Source: Cordylochernes scorpioides
Taxonomy: Eukaryota; Arthropoda; Arachnida; Pseudoscorpiones; Chernetidae
Assembly (NCBI GenBank): GCA_030710605.1
Contig: CP092876.1
Span: 61,318,115 to 61,382,114 of the forward strand
Length of the DNA: 64,000 bases
Reading direction: 5' to 3'
Part shown: in pieces, positions 1-10,435 of the stretch
Numbering within the stretch: position 1 is the stretch's first letter
Layout of the letters: each line of letters begins with the position of its first letter
Position numbers and translations under genes: made by a program
The notes under the pieces: generated by a model
The model's input: the letters and a program-made list of their open reading frames with translations, nothing else
Database searches by the model: none
Told to the model about the DNA's origin: nothing

Positions 1-117
1 GTAGGTGCATTTCTTCCAGTTGTTATTGTGTTGTTTGCTTGTATTAGTGACTTTAAGTTTAAGTCCAATAAATATCCTTCAGATATAGCCTATCGTCCTC
101 TTCATTTTATCACTCCC

Positions 118-873
118 TCCAGATGAAAACTCGTCGAGAATCTGTGCTTAAACTAAATCTTGACTTGTCACTGAAGAGAACATTGGCCCACTGATCATGA
201 GTCCAGGCGTTATGTTCCAAGCACCAATTCAAGCGGTCTCCTGTGAGCAGAGGTTAAAGGGATACAGACCATTGGTCGTCTTGCATGAAGAGCACCTTCG
301 TGAAGCCTTCGGTAAACAGTTTGTCTTGAAATTCTCGTTCCAGTAGCACTTGAGAGTTCATTAGAGAGTTGAATAGCTGTCATCTCCCTATGGCGCTTGG
401 CAGTTACGACCAGATAACGGTCTTCAGAGGTAGCTGTTTTTCTTTTTCTACCAGAACCTTCTTTTATTTTGATGGTTCCTGTCTCAATGAACTGTTTCCA
501 TATTTTTCTGACCACAGATTTATTCACATTTAGCCATTTTGCTACTTCAACTTGTGATTGCCCTGCCTCCATTCTTCCAACAGCTCTCCATTTTGAATCA
601 TCTGCTAAATATTTTCGTAAACTCATAATTAACTAAGGATTAAATAAAATTATAATTGGACAATTCTTAGATGGGGTAAACGACACGCCAAATAGCACAC
701 TTATAAAGACAAGCAAAAACTTGCATATTTTCAATTTTACCGAATCGAATGGTTGCGATAAATAAATTCTACGACTTAAAATACCTAATTAAATTACTTT
801 TTAGCTTTTAGCGTTGTATATTTTAAAACATATCATTAAAAAACAAAAGTTTCTTATTTTTTGGACACCAGTG
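118..873 (-). pseudogene. Tc1-like transposase, truncated copy (Tc1 family A)
   Basis: This is the N-terminal part of a Tc1 transposase read on the minus strand from an ATG at 626, beside an intact right terminal inverted repeat (TIR) at about 846-873 that ends CCAGTG and is followed by TA. The N-terminal helix-turn-helix half is readable (for example VEVAKWLNVNKSVVRKIW). The frame breaks near 230, where a 2-bp deletion relative to the fuller copy at 24696-26190 turns HRRAR into HRRPL. The first catalytic motif survives in a shifted frame as SDKSRF, where the sister copy has SDESRF. Homology stops near 118, so the left TIR and the C-terminal half with the other two catalytic acids are missing. 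It is a dead, 3'-truncated copy (relative to transposase). Family assignment is secure from the sister copy. Confidence 0.88.
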
Positions 874-995
874 TAGTTATTCTATTTATTTCTTGAAAAA
901 TGCGATCTGGTCCAGAGGTCTTTCCGTCCGTTACTCCTTGCCAACAGTTGTTACCTTCCAAGTTATGTCCAGTGATGACGGCTTTGTCGAATATA

Positions 996-1230
996 CACTC
1001 ATGAAGAAAACTCAATAAAGTTGTACCTTTCAGCATGTATATCGCAATCAGACAATAAATGGAAGCTATCTGATACAGAGTATAACCTTTATTGAGGGCA
1101 TACGAGATAACTAAAGGTGAACAAAATTGCCTCTCATGATTGAATGAAATTGCTTCAGCCTCCTTCAAAAAATAGACAACTGATACATCAAAGAATTTCC
1201 ACTTCCTTAAGTTTTGTCTTCACAGGAGTG
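996..1230. mobile_element. MITE family E, copy 1
   Basis: A short non-autonomous element of about 235 bp. Its ends are imperfect inverted repeats: the left end starts CACTCATGAAGAAAACT, and the reverse complement of the right end starts CACTCCTGTGAAGAC and continues into AAAACTTAAGGAAGT. The interior matches a copy near 10270-10435 and the compact copy that carries the Tc1 at 24650-26270. An open minus-strand frame (854-1168) runs through it, but that frame is not conserved as protein between copies. Confidence 0.65.
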
Positions 1231-1416
1231 TGAATAATAATAATGTATACTTTGTCAGTGAAATTATTTTGCAACTAATTTTTACAATGATTACATTAAC
1301 AATTTCAAAATTAAAAATTGTAAGATAAAATATTGGTGCATCATGTTTGATTGACATGATGCAGTAATATATTGCACATTATTGCGCCTCCTGCATATTT
1401 TATTATTTTGAAAATA

Positions 1417-1575
1417 GAGCAATCCATAAATAAATCTTTAATTATTCTTAAATCTTATATCTTAAATGTTGTTGATACACATTAATATGTTATAACACCT
1501 TGATAAAGGTTGGCGTTCAGCCAACTAAAATATTGGTAAAATAAATTATATTTTGATCTAATATATGTATTTTTA
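1417..1575. repeat. Interspersed repeat family H, copy 1
   Basis: This copy starts GAGCAATCCATAAATAAATC. It contains the family core GTTGGCGTTCAGCCAAC, a short self-complementary stretch within CACCTTGATAAAGG...AGCCAACTAAAATATTGG. Related copies lie at 3442, 7694, 14851 and 46694. The best-preserved copy (14851-15015) shows inverted outer ends, so this is probably a MITE. The right end is not recognisable here. Confidence 0.6.
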
Positions 1576-2329
1576 ATTAAATATTTTATTATGTAAAAAC
1601 GACATTTAATATTATAAATTACACCAATAATACAGACGAATTAAATAAACTTGTAAAGAAACGTGTTTCTAACGGCCACACCAAAGGATGCCTCCAGAAT
1701 TCTATACGAAGCAGCGCGATGTCGCCGAATTCCTAAAAGAGACTTGGAGTCTGACTTTTATTTGATTCCAAGTGATGGGTCTAAAAGCTCTGCCAAACTG
1801 CCACCTCAGTTTCAAACTTCCGCCCCATCAAATTTTTACAAGATCGATTTTGCTTACGAAGTACCCTTTGATAGAGGGATTCAGTTTCAGAGAAAATAGT
1901 TTCAAAATAAGATTCTTTCTAGTTTACAGAATATCGTAAAAATTGTAAATTATTAATTTGAATATAATTAAACTTCTGCATATTAAAAAAAAACTCTTTT
2001 TAACATTTTACTATTTTATTCGATATTTTGTGGAATATATTTTGATAGTGTTGCAATAGGAAAACATACTTGTAATTTACTGCTGAGAGATTTACACCTG
2101 GCAAAATGTTCACTCACATTTTGATCATAGAATTAGTAACTTTATCAGCTAAATATCATTTCAAAAGATTCGAAATATTTCATAAATTTCTTATTGTTCA
2201 CGTGAAGGTAAAGTAATCCTAGGCTATAGCATGAAACCACGATACTCCGATGAGAGTTCTAAATTGAACTAAGCTAATGTTATGGCGTTGTCAACAACCT
2301 CATTTGGGCTAGTTTGCAGAGATGATTAA
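1576..2329. other. AT-rich stretch with one weak ORF, otherwise unrecognised
   Basis: The only protein-like sequence is a 78-codon plus-strand frame at 1663-1899. A second frame starting at the internal ATG near 1688 is also open for 25 codons. Neither frame has a recognisable domain, a strong start context or a clear splice site, so I do not call a gene. The rest shows no feature I can support. Confidence 0.3.
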
Positions 2330-2450
2330 CAGATGGAGCATAATAAATGTTAGATTAAACTGGCGAAACCGCTGGGAGGTTTCACATGGTAGATTAAACT
2401 GGCGAAACCGCTGGGAGGGTTCACCACTAATGAACCAGGCCCTCCCATTA
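2330..2450 (+). repeat. MITE family F core, partly duplicated
   Basis: The family F core (GCGAAACCGCTGGGAGG followed by GTTCACCACTAATGA and a GCCCTCCCA block) is present. The segment AGATTAAACTGGCGAAACC is repeated in tandem at about 2351 and 2391. This looks like an internal duplication inside one degraded copy. Confidence 0.6.
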
Positions 2451-2529
2451 ATTTTTCATCACAGAAAAGTAATGATGAACGTGAAAATAAAATGTCCAGG
2501 GATGGGAATTTACTTTATATAATGGTGAT

Positions 2530-2983
2530 TGGTAATTCGCTTTTTTTATTTGAATGGAAACATAAGTGACGAAATAAAACAACCTGTATACCGTATATAG
2601 AAACCTATCTCTATCTATGAATACATTTTGATATTATAATGCAATAGCGCGCCATCTGGTATGAAAATTCGATACTATTATAGACGCGTATGATTCTTTT
2701 TAAAAATTGAACAATTTATGCTGCCCTTACTGCAATAGAAAAATTATAGGATGGGTCTCTGGCTCATCAGTAGTGAACCCTTTCATTGCAGTAAGGACAG
2801 TAGAAATTTTTTAATTTTTAAAAAGAATCATACGCGTCTATAATAGTTTAGAATTTTCATAACAGATGGCGCCCTAATGTATCATAATACCAAATCATGG
2901 ATGAAGATGAGTTCCTATACAGGTTGTTTTTATTTCGTCACCTGTGATGTTATTCAAAAGAAAAAAGCGAATTAGCCACCTGA
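2530..2983. mobile_element. Foldback MITE, family F, long-armed copy
   Basis: Inverted arms of about 170 bp flank a short centre near 2740-2790. The outermost arms pair (TAATTCGCTTTTTT on the left with AAAAAAGCGAATTA on the right). The pairing continues through GTGACGAAATAAAA, the GCGCCATCTG block at 2649 and 2864-2873, GACGCGTATGATTC, and CTTACTGCAAT/ATTGCAGTAAGG. It has no coding capacity. The shared core (GTAAGGACAGTAGAA, TCATCAGTAGTGAACC) links it to many other copies in the window. Confidence 0.75.
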
Positions 2984-3440
2984 ATCAATGAAATTTGGCT
3001 CATCTGCGTTTAAAGAATGCCAGCGCGTTGTAGCTACAAAACTAGACGTCGAGGGGCCTTCAGTCTCTAAAGACGATGCTTATTCTCTTGTATTCAATAT
3101 GCAGAAAGGAGAATTTAATAATTCCAATATCTTATCATTACGCTCATTTCTTCGTATTGTGGATGAAATATATCGATGGAATTAAATCAATTTCCAGCAC
3201 TTTAATTAGAGACACATAAATATTTCAAGATAAATGCAAATATATTGTTTAGAACAAACCTACGCTGTAAAGTCGACCGCCAGATGGCGCGGATATCCCT
3301 ATATAAACCCATTGTTGTTGTTTCCTTGGCCGACTGTTTTGCATAGGTGTGTTATCTTACAATTGTTATGGTTTAACAAAAATGCAAAGCTTTAAAATAA
3401 AACATGGAATGAGATATATATATATAATCTTATATTACAT
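2984..3440 (+). other. Unassigned stretch with a weak 65-codon ORF
   Basis: A plus-strand frame from 2988 to 3185 begins right at the edge of the foldback MITE. It has fairly balanced codons (it starts MKFGSSAFKECQRVV) but no recognised domain and no clear splice sites. It might be an old exon or chance. The remainder to 3440 includes a GCCAGATGGCGCG motif like those in the MITE ends and is otherwise featureless. Confidence 0.25.
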
Positions 3441-3441
3441 A

Positions 3442-3535
3442 GAGCAATCCATAAATATATTTTTAATAAAAAGGCATATATTGGTTCAAAATATTGGATC
3501 CAATATATATATATATATATATAATATAAAAAAAA
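3442..3535. repeat. Interspersed repeat family H, copy 2 (partial) with TA run
   Basis: It begins GAGCAATCCATAAATATA and includes AAAAAGGCATATATTGG, as in other family H copies. It then passes into a TA dinucleotide tract and poly-A at about 3502-3537. The second half of the element is missing. Confidence 0.55.
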
Positions 3536-3538
3536 AAT

Positions 3539-4109
3539 GCTTGTCGACTTCACTGTGATAAAGTGCTTTGTCCTGAGAATCCTCGGGAGTGGATGGGGTT
3601 TTGTATGTTTGGGCAGTCGTTATCGATGGCGGTGGATGAAAAATCGGCACACTATATCGATTAATGAATCACAAAACACCTCGGAATATTAATCATTGGC
3701 GGCTCGGGAGAGGAGATGGAAGGATTTTCGCGATTAAATTGGATTGAGATGACTCACATCTTGGACCTCGAGGCACTACTTTTAGAAGATGCACACACAC
3801 GTCTTGACACACACGTTACACCGACCGAACTGCGGTTGCCCCACCCCCCGGCTTGGGTCATGTGGGACCCTGCTTGACCTTTGATTGGTCCCTGTCTCTG
3901 TCGGCCATGATGGTTGGTCGGGAAGGAGCTTTGCCTAACATCCCAATCTCTCAGGACATTCAACTCTGGAATATGAGGGCCTCTTTGTTCTAAGTGACCT
4001 AGATACACGACTTGGATCTGTCGTTCTTTTCTCTTCTACTTCTTCCATCTCCACGTCCTTTGACTGCCATCTTTATTTGAATCCATACAGAATACATTAT
4101 ATCCAACAT
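3539..4109. other. GC-richer block of unknown nature, possible LTR-like
   Basis: This block is clearly richer in G and C than its surroundings. On the plus strand it begins TGCTTGTCG and ends ATCCAACA (TG...CA). Read on the minus strand it starts TGTTGGATA, like the copia LTR elsewhere in this window, and an AATAAAG-like signal follows soon after. I see no target duplication and no matching second copy, so a solo LTR is only a guess. A minus-strand 84-codon frame (3754-4008) resembles no protein I know. Confidence 0.25.
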
Positions 4110-4254
4110 GGTACATAATTATTTATTAGACAATATTCTTTATAATATTACATATAAATATATAATAGTATTGATTGAATACACACATAAACCCATACAA
4201 CTACAGATGTTAGGAATATCTTATATCTATGCATCATATGTTTATTTTATTCAT

Positions 4255-4410
4255 AAAGCAATAACGTGCTATCTATACACGAGAGATGAAACCCTTAAAG
4301 CTCTAACTGGCCCTGTCCTTATTGTTTTAGGAAGAACATTGTTCAATGTAAATATTTATATGTAATCTACTGTCCTAAAAACTTATGTCCATGATTTTCT
4401 TGACATGATT
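4255..4410. repeat. MITE family F-related segment
   Basis: It starts with AAAGCAATAACGTGCTATCT, the outer end seen in other family F copies. It continues into CTGGCCCTGTCCTTATTG and ATATTTATATGTAATCTAC. The same segment occurs inverted at about 59420-59540, which shows that it is dispersed. Confidence 0.5.
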
Positions 4411-4759
4411 CCACCTTTCAGTGTAATATATATATTATCATTTAATTTTTTTTTATATTTTTAATATAATTAATTATAAAGGTTTTGATCATTATATTTT
4501 TCAAGACGCCGTTATCGTCTTTCAATAAAGAATTACCTTAACAAATTATATATCAACTGTGAGATATTTTTGTGTATTTAATCAAGAGTAAAAAATGAAC
4601 TACTTAATAATAAACATTTTTTTCTGTTTTTTTTTTCTAAGCGACTGCACTTAGTGAGAAACCTTCCAAAATCGATTATTTTTTATAAATATTGTAAAAT
4701 AATATCCATAATATGCTTAAATGCTATATAAATGATTACAATTATCAGTGTAGCATATA
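4411..4759. other. AT-rich, nothing recognised
   Basis: Very AT-rich DNA with T-runs and no supported ORF, repeat family or RNA gene. Confidence 0.4.
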
Positions 4760-6274
4760 CACTGGTTCGCAAAATTAAAGGAACAACACATGTTTAAAAA
4801 AAATAAAAGTTATATTAAGGGATATATATCAAGTTTTTGTATATTCAAAAGCTTCCATGAATAAAGAGAGCATGTAAAGCAGAAAAACAAATAAAGTTGT
4901 TCCCAATATGTAAAATAGCACCGTCTACGTTGACTCCGCCTCCAGCACGTGCCTGAGTCTTTCTCAAAGCTTCCTAATTTTACGATCCACTAGATTTCTA
5001 TTGAACCTTTTTGTTTTTTAAAGTTTTCATGGCTTATAGGCAACATTTATCTCAAGAAAAAAAAATGGCAAGCTATTGGAAGGATGGAAGCAGGCCAATC
5101 ACAGGCAGAAGTAGCAATATGGCTTGGAGTGACAAGAAACGTTGTCTCAAGGCTTTGGAAAAAATTTCAAACGACAGCTAATGTTGCCAGAACACCTGGA
5201 CAAGGACGGCCAAGGGTCACAAAGTTAAATCAAGACCGTTATTTAAGTTTCCTTGTGCGTCGCAATAGAAGAATGACAGCATCGCAACTACGAAGTGACC
5301 TCAATGCAGCTACAGGAGTCTTAGTATCAACTGATACAAAACGCAGAAGGCTTCACAAGAAGGGCCTCTATGCTCGACGACCCATAATTTGTGTGCCATT
5401 GACACCACCTCAAAAGAGAGCAAGGAAACTTTGGTGCAGACAACATGTCGCCTGGAATCCAGATGAATGGAGGCGTGTAATGTTCACTGATGAGTCCAGA
5501 TTCTCTCTAAACAGCGATTCTCATCGTGTCTTTGTCTGGGGAGAGGTAGGAACCAGAAATAATCCCCGGAATATGGTTGAAAGGGATCCCTACAGAAGCC
5601 AAGATTTTATGGTCTGGGCTGGAATCTTTTTGGGCGGTCGCACAGCGCTACATATTTTTCGGCAAGGAACCCTGGCTGGACAGAGGTATCGGGACGAGAT
5701 CTTGGCAGCATATGTGATGCCTCAAGCATTGGAAATGGGAGAAAACCTTCTTCTAATGGATGATAATGCCCGTCCACATAGGGCTGGTGTGGTCAACACT
5801 TTTCTCTAAAACCATGCAATTGCTCGGATGAATTGGCCAGCTCGATCCCGAGACCTAAATCCCATTGAGCATGTATAGGACAACCTAGGACGGCGGATCT
5901 CATCCCTCCAACCTCCTCCTAGAAACACTAATGAGCTAGAAACAGCCTTAACACAAGAGTGGGCGTTGATTCCACAGGAGCTGATAAACTCCCTAATTCT
6001 TAGTATGGGTCACCGATGTATAGCCTGTCTATCAGTTAAAGGCGATCACACCCCATATTAACAACAATATCCAAGATAATTATGCACTGACTGCAAGAAG
6101 ATCATTGCTTGACCGGCTAATTTGCATAAAATACGTGTTAGAATTCTTTGATTTCGGGTATTCTAATCAATAATGGAATAATAAATTTGTGTATAAAATT
6201 TCATTGATAAATTTTCAATAAAATTTGAGATAAATGATAAAAATATGTTGTTCCTTTAATTTTGCGGACCAGTG
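4760..6274 (+). mobile_element. Full-length Tc1-like transposon (family B)
   Basis: A complete 1515-bp element. The left TIR begins CACTGGTTCGCAAAATTAAA at 4760, and the right TIR is its inverse with one mismatch, ending CCAGTG at 6274. TA dinucleotides flank both sides (4758-4759 and 6275-6276), the expected Tc1/mariner target duplication. The single transposase gene inside (5029-6061) is broken, so the element cannot move by itself. The intact TIRs could still be used by a transposase supplied in trans. Confidence 0.95.
5029..6061 (+). pseudogene. Tc1-like DD34E transposase, inactivated
   Basis: A cut-and-paste transposase of the Tc1 group. The span of 1033 nt is 344 codons plus one base. 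A single extra A in the A9 run at about 5057-5065 shifts MAYRQHLSQ out of frame with WQAIGRMEAGQSQAEV. The HTH region (about residues 15-110) and the DDE domain follow. FTDESRF holds the first Asp, DDNARPH the second and NPIE the Glu, with 34 residues between the last two (DD34E). Two in-frame stops interrupt the C-terminal part: TAA at 5807-5809 and TAG at 5876-5878, the latter where related proteins have Trp. The natural end is GDHTPY at 6061, the same ending as family A. With three lesions it is a pseudogene. The frame assignment is supported by the normal 343-aa length after allowing for one base. Confidence 0.93.
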
Positions 6275-6282
6275 TATATATA

Positions 6283-6460
6283 AGCAGAATCCAATACGGT
6301 ATTAAAGCTCTAAGAAACGCGCGGTCTGGTAGATTAAATTGACGAAACCATTGGGAGGGTTCACCACTTATAAGCCTAGCCTACCCAATATTTTATCAAC
6401 GCAGTAAGGACAGTATGTTTGTTCTAATTGAAAAGAAACATTCGTGATATAATGGTTACA
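6283..6460 (+). repeat. MITE family F copy
   Basis: It begins at GCAGAATCCAATACGG, passes TTAAAGCTCTAAGAAACG and GGTCTGGTAGATTAAATTG, then the core GGGAGGGTTCACCACTT and CGCAGTAAGGACAGTA. It follows the Tc1 right end closely. The order matches the copies at 59515 and 63885 in reverse complement. Confidence 0.6.
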
Positions 6461-6713
6461 TCAAATTTTTATTTTTAGTTTATAACGTGTCATATTCAAA
6501 TAATGTATTCCACTGAAGTGCCATCTAAATCTATCCTGACACGTGTGTCACGTGGCGACAGAGAATCATGCTGATATAAGTAATTCACTTCAAGTTTACA
6601 CTTATATATTCTATTCACATCGCTTTCTATAGAAATGTGAATTTAATTTTTAGGCATCATTTTATTATAGTTGAGAATATAATTGTTTATTATATAATAC
6701 ACTGCGGCTTGTG

Positions 6714-7038
6714 ATTGTAAAACAACACTTGAAGTTACACCGCATGAGTTTCTTTTCAACGAAAAATCAAAATTTATTTCAAGGTGAAATATTGACTATT
6801 TCTAACCTTTTTGGATGAGGTATGAAAGGGTGAATTATGAAGAGTAATGATGAACGGAAAAATAAAATTCCCATCCCTGGACACTTTTATTTTTCCGTTC
6901 ATCATTACTCTTCATAATTCACCCTTTCATACCTCATCCAAAAAGGTTAGAAATAGTCAATATTTCACCTAGAAATAAATTTTGATTTTTCGTTGAAAAT
7001 AAACTCATGCGGTGTAACTTCAAGTGTTGTTTTATAAT
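6714..7038. mobile_element. Near-perfect palindromic (foldback) element
   Basis: The left arm 6714-6867 and right arm 6885-7038 are inverted copies of each other over about 154 bp with very few mismatches. They include CACTTGAAGTTACACCGCAT, GAAATATTGACTATTTC, GGATGAGGTATGAAAGGG and TAATGATGAACGGAAAAAT. The 17-bp centre (6868-6884) contains CCCATCCCTGGACA. It has no coding capacity. The arm/centre junction also occurs at about 2470-2510, but there the centre is in the opposite orientation (GTCCAGGGATGGG). Confidence 0.85.
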
Positions 7039-7690
7039 TGTTTATTTTATGTCTCATATGCGTATGTGGAATTTAAAAAAAAAAGTAGAGAGGGAATAAA
7101 GAATCTAGAGGTTAGAAATGGCAAGAAAGGCTTCGGTCCTAGAAAAAGGTGTGCTGGCACGGACTGAGCAATGAAATTGTCCAGGGCGACGGCATCTCTC
7201 TGATACTGAATGACTGATTTTATAATTCCGGCTAACTGATCAGAGAGGATGACCTTCTAGCCCTTACTGATACCTAAATCCGGTGTCTTTAACAATTCTC
7301 AAGATCTTTTTATAGCCGGAGTGGTCCTACCGGAGTCAAAGGTTGGACCTTTGAGTGTAAAGTGATATGGTGCTAGGTTGTCACGCCTATTTCTTGTATC
7401 GTCAACCTTCCTTCAACTTTATTGTTCCTATACAAGTTACATATAAAAGAGGATATTTTTATATCATATATTATAATATTTTGTGTTAAGTGTAAAGAAT
7501 AGGATATGACTATAATATTTGAATATTTGATTTGTTAATTTCGCTTTATTTTTGTGTCAAAGTGAAAATAAATGTTTAAAAAAAAAATATATATATATAT
7601 GTTGTTAATTATCAATTATTTATCATAGCAATATAATTTAGACAATTTCTATTAAACTATATAACGCAATACCATACTTTTGTATTGAAA
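7039..7690. other. Unassigned; moderately GC-rich block then AT-rich DNA
   Basis: Positions 7110-7430 are less AT-rich and contain no open frame of note. A TTTTTATAGCC box is visible near 7310. The rest is AT-rich with a TA run at about 7590-7600. I recognise no gene or known element. Confidence 0.3.
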
Positions 7691-7693
7691 ATA

Positions 7694-7833
7694 GAGCAAT
7701 CCATAAATAAATCTTTAATTAAAAAAGCATATATTGGATCGAAATATCATTTATTTTATCTATATTTCAGTTGGCTGAACTCCAACCTTTATCAAGGTGT
7801 TATAACATATTTAATGTGTGTCAACAACAAACT
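7694..7833. repeat. Interspersed repeat family H, copy 3
   Basis: It starts GAGCAATCCATAAATAAATC, runs through AAGCATATATTGGATCG and the core GTTGGCTGAACTCCAACC, and then TTTATCAAGGTGTTATAAC. It matches copies 1 and 4. Confidence 0.6.
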
Positions 7834-7936
7834 CAGCGCCACATAACGTCAACAGAATTAAGTTTTAAAAATATTTTGTTATATTCAATAGGGAGAAAAA
7901 AAATTGATATATGTATTTATAGATGGGATTTTTTTT

Positions 7937-8295
7937 TGCCGGGAGGAAAATGATCTAAAGAGACAAGGGTCGCCGTTTCCGTCAAAAAAAAAAAATCCAT
8001 CTATATTTTAGCCATAGATATCGCCCAGCCACTTTGCCAACTAAACACCTCTTTGGCAGATTGTCAAGATTCCATTAGATCCCGTATGGATCTCATGGAA
8101 TAAAGTCCGCCCTAGACTGACGAGGGCCATTAGCCCGAAACCATGGTCTCTAGATGGACGCTTTTCAGTTTGCAAAAGCTGGTGTGGTGGCTTTGTCACC
8201 GACCCGAGGCCGCTAGTTGCGGCGACGGTCAATAGATGGCGTCTGTTTTAGACGCCTATTTTGACGGGAGAGGCGACCCTTGTCTCTTTATATGT
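7937..8295. mobile_element. Inverted-repeat element family G, long copy 1
   Basis: The terminal inverted segments are TTTGCCGGGAGGAAAATGAT followed by AGACAAGGGTCGCC on the left, and GGGAGAGGCGACCCTTGTCT on the right. The interior of about 260 bp contains GACGAGGGCCATTAGCCCG and GGTCGGTGACAAAGCC in reverse complement. It also matches the copies at 15104-15484 and 35953-36290. I see no protein-coding frame. Confidence 0.65.
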
Positions 8296-8879
8296 ATTTA
8301 TATTATGGACAAAATAAATTTTGTAATATATGCCTTATATTGCCTTAAAAAGGCAATGTTACCTTTTTAATTAAATATTTTTGTATGTGTTTGAAGTTTA
8401 CTTATAATATTTTCTTTACCAACAGATATTTATATTTAAAAAGTTACACCCTGACGGATAAAGCTAATGTAAAAACCCATTAAAATATCCAGAAAAAGTC
8501 CCAGATTACATGATTTGCCGGAAACTACTCTGGCTGTAATCAAGTAAAATTTTGAATAAGTTTGGTTAATGCATAATTTGAGTTTGAGAAAATATTATTC
8601 AGTAAATTAGTCTTCAATGAATATAGAAATGTCATTTGATTTTCTGAATAATGGAAACTCTAAAATATTTGTCTGAAGACAAAAATTATTCTTTTTTTAA
8701 AACTTAGAATTCTTTTATAAAAAGATTCCAGTTATTTTATTCATCGTTTGACATTTTTGACAATTTGTAGAACAACCATATATATATATATGTTTCTAAA
8801 AATATATATATTTATATATATGATGACTTTAACCATGTATATAAAAAGGCTTTATTCATTGTTTGTAGCTATAACTTTC
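8296..8879. other. AT-rich, nothing recognised
   Basis: No supported gene. It includes a TA-rich microsatellite-like tract at about 8775-8822. Confidence 0.4.
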
Positions 8880-9000
8880 CTTACAATAAAACGTAGCCTC
8901 CGAGGATAAGACATTATTTTATTAAATACTCTCTCAAGTATTCGGGGAATGTGAACCCTTCAATAGGAGCATACAAACGGAATGAATCTTTTTTTAAATC
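8880..9000 (+). repeat. Direct repeat unit (first of pair with 9455-9560)
   Basis: TTACAATAAAAC, then GGGAATGTGAACCCTTCAAT and AGGAGCATACAAACGGAATG recur about 575 bp downstream as GTGAACCCTTTTACAGG and AGTATATAAACGAAATG. The two copies are diverged, so the duplication is old or both are independent insertions of one repeat. Confidence 0.5.
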
Positions 9001-9127
9001 ATCTTCTATTAAACGTAAGGTGGTTTCTCCATTTTGCCAGAGATACAGATTTTATATCTTCATATATTCTGAAGACAGAGGCTGCCTGGCCGGCATTCAT
9101 ACTTCTATAAAAATAGACACTTCGGCC

Positions 9128-9360
9128 AGTTCGAGTTTTTTAATTTCTCAACGTTTCGACAAAAATATTTTGTTCTCGTCAGGAGAAGTAAATAAAAATA
9201 AAGCATTTGGCATGGCGTTAAAAATTGTTCTGAGGTTGTGAAGGCGTTCTCACGTGATATTTCGAATTTAGTACAACAATGTTTATATTTATTTACTTCT
9301 CCTGACGAAGAAATATTTTTGGTCGAAACGTTGAGAAAATAAAAAACTCTAACTAAACTC
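9128..9360. mobile_element. Small foldback element
   Basis: The left arm (about 9130-9196) holds AATTTCTCAACGTTTCGAC and TCGTCAGGAGAAGTAAATA. The right arm (about 9288-9352) is its inverse (TATTTACTTCTCCTGACGA and GTCGAAACGTTGAGAAA). Around 90 bp separate them. A 96-codon frame at 8951-9241 crosses the left arm and is not a gene. Confidence 0.65.
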
Positions 9361-9454
9361 TAAAAAACTCTATTTTTCATAGAAATATTAATATATATTA
9401 TCGGAAACATTCTTAAAACTGTTTTTCCAAAATATCAGAAGAATCCTCTGAAAT

Positions 9455-9560
9455 TTAAATTACAATAAAACACAGGATAAGTTTCCTTTTTTTTTTAAAA
9501 TTCACTTAAGCTTTCGGGTACTGTGAACCCTTTTACAGGAGTATATAAACGAAATGAATT
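9455..9560 (+). repeat. Direct repeat unit (second of pair with 8880-9000)
   Basis: This is the diverged second copy of the repeat described at 8880-9000; it shares TTACAATAAAACA and GTGAACCCTTTTACAGG. Confidence 0.5.
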
Positions 9561-9736
9561 ATTTTTCGTTGAGTTTTGTTCTTTCTCTCAAAGTGTTAGG
9601 CCCTTTTATTTAGAACTAGCAAAAATGGTTCATTTATATGAAGAGGTAACACTATTTATTATTAAAAAAATATAATATTATTTTTTAAAATGATAAAAAT
9701 AAACCTTCCTACTGTCCCCCCTTACACGGAGATGTA

Positions 9737-9890
9737 AAATATTAGAAAGGTCTGGTTCATAAGTGGTGAATCCTCTCCCTGTGGTTTCACCTGTTTAATC
9801 TATTTTGGCGATACCGCAGGGAAGATTCATACGGATGAGTTAAGACTGCCCATTATATTCCCATCGCATTAAAGACAATAGGATTTTTAA
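9737..9890. repeat. MITE family F copy, palindromic
   Basis: It shows GTGGTGAATCCTCTCCC and, inverted, CGCAGGGAAGATTCAT, with GGTTTCACCTGTTTAATC between them. It is a diverged palindromic core of family F followed by CGCATTAAAGACAATAGG. Confidence 0.5.
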
Positions 9891-9899
9891 TTTTTTTTA

Positions 9900-10014
9900 A
9901 ACATAGGGGCGCCACTCCCGTCAAAATGGCATCTTTTTGGCCCAATGGCGCCATAGATGGCATCAGGTTTTGACGTTTATTTTGACAGGAGAGCCTCCCT
10001 ATGCTTCTATGGAT
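9900..10014. mobile_element. Inverted-repeat element family G, short copy
   Basis: A roughly 115-bp element. The left end is CATAGGGGCGCCACTCCCGT and the right end is CAGGAGAGCCTCCCTATG. TGGCATCTTTTTGGC and GATGGCATCAGG lie inside. It is almost the same as the copy at 11011-11125. Confidence 0.7.
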
Positions 10015-10269
10015 TTATAGATTAGGCAAAAAAAAAGGTTGGAATTTATTTATAACTCTTGCAAATTCAAAAAAAAAAAAAATATATATATATATACATA
10101 TATATATTAAAAAACGAAAGAAAAAAATAAAAATAGTTCGTGCTAATTTATTATTATTTTATGTGCTTAGAATTTCTATATATCTTGCAAAATATACGTT
10201 TTTTTCTAGATGTGTAAAAATCATATTTATATATACAATCATGGACAATACTTTAAAAGTCGCCGGTCG

Positions 10270-10435
10270 TCTGTTTTTTTTTTTCAAGGAGATGAGGCAA
10301 TTTTGTCATACTTAGTTATAACGTGTGTATTCAATAAAGATCACTGCCTTGCAAATATCTTTCAGAGTTATTGTCTGAATCCCGATATATATATTAATAG
10401 GTACAGCTTCCTCTTAAGTTTTGTCTCCGTGAGTG
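10270..10435. mobile_element. MITE family E, copy 2 (diverged)
   Basis: It matches the reverse complement of copy 1: GAGGCAATTTTGTCATACTT, CAGAGTTATTGTCTGAATCC, and TTAAGTTTTGTCTCCGTGAG at the right end. The left terminus is decayed and imprecise. Two overlapping ORFs crossing it (10001-10560) are low-complexity and are not called. Confidence 0.55.

Noticed and set aside
854-1168. Minus-strand 104-codon ORF
   Set aside because: It lies across a MITE whose other copies do not conserve the frame.
8041-8232. Minus-strand 63-codon ORF with ordinary composition
   Set aside because: It is the interior of family G, and the other long copies do not keep it open.
7937-8295. tRNA-derived SINE
   Set aside because: No A-box/B-box pair (no GGTTCGAANCC) was found and the element has inverted termini, so a MITE fits better.
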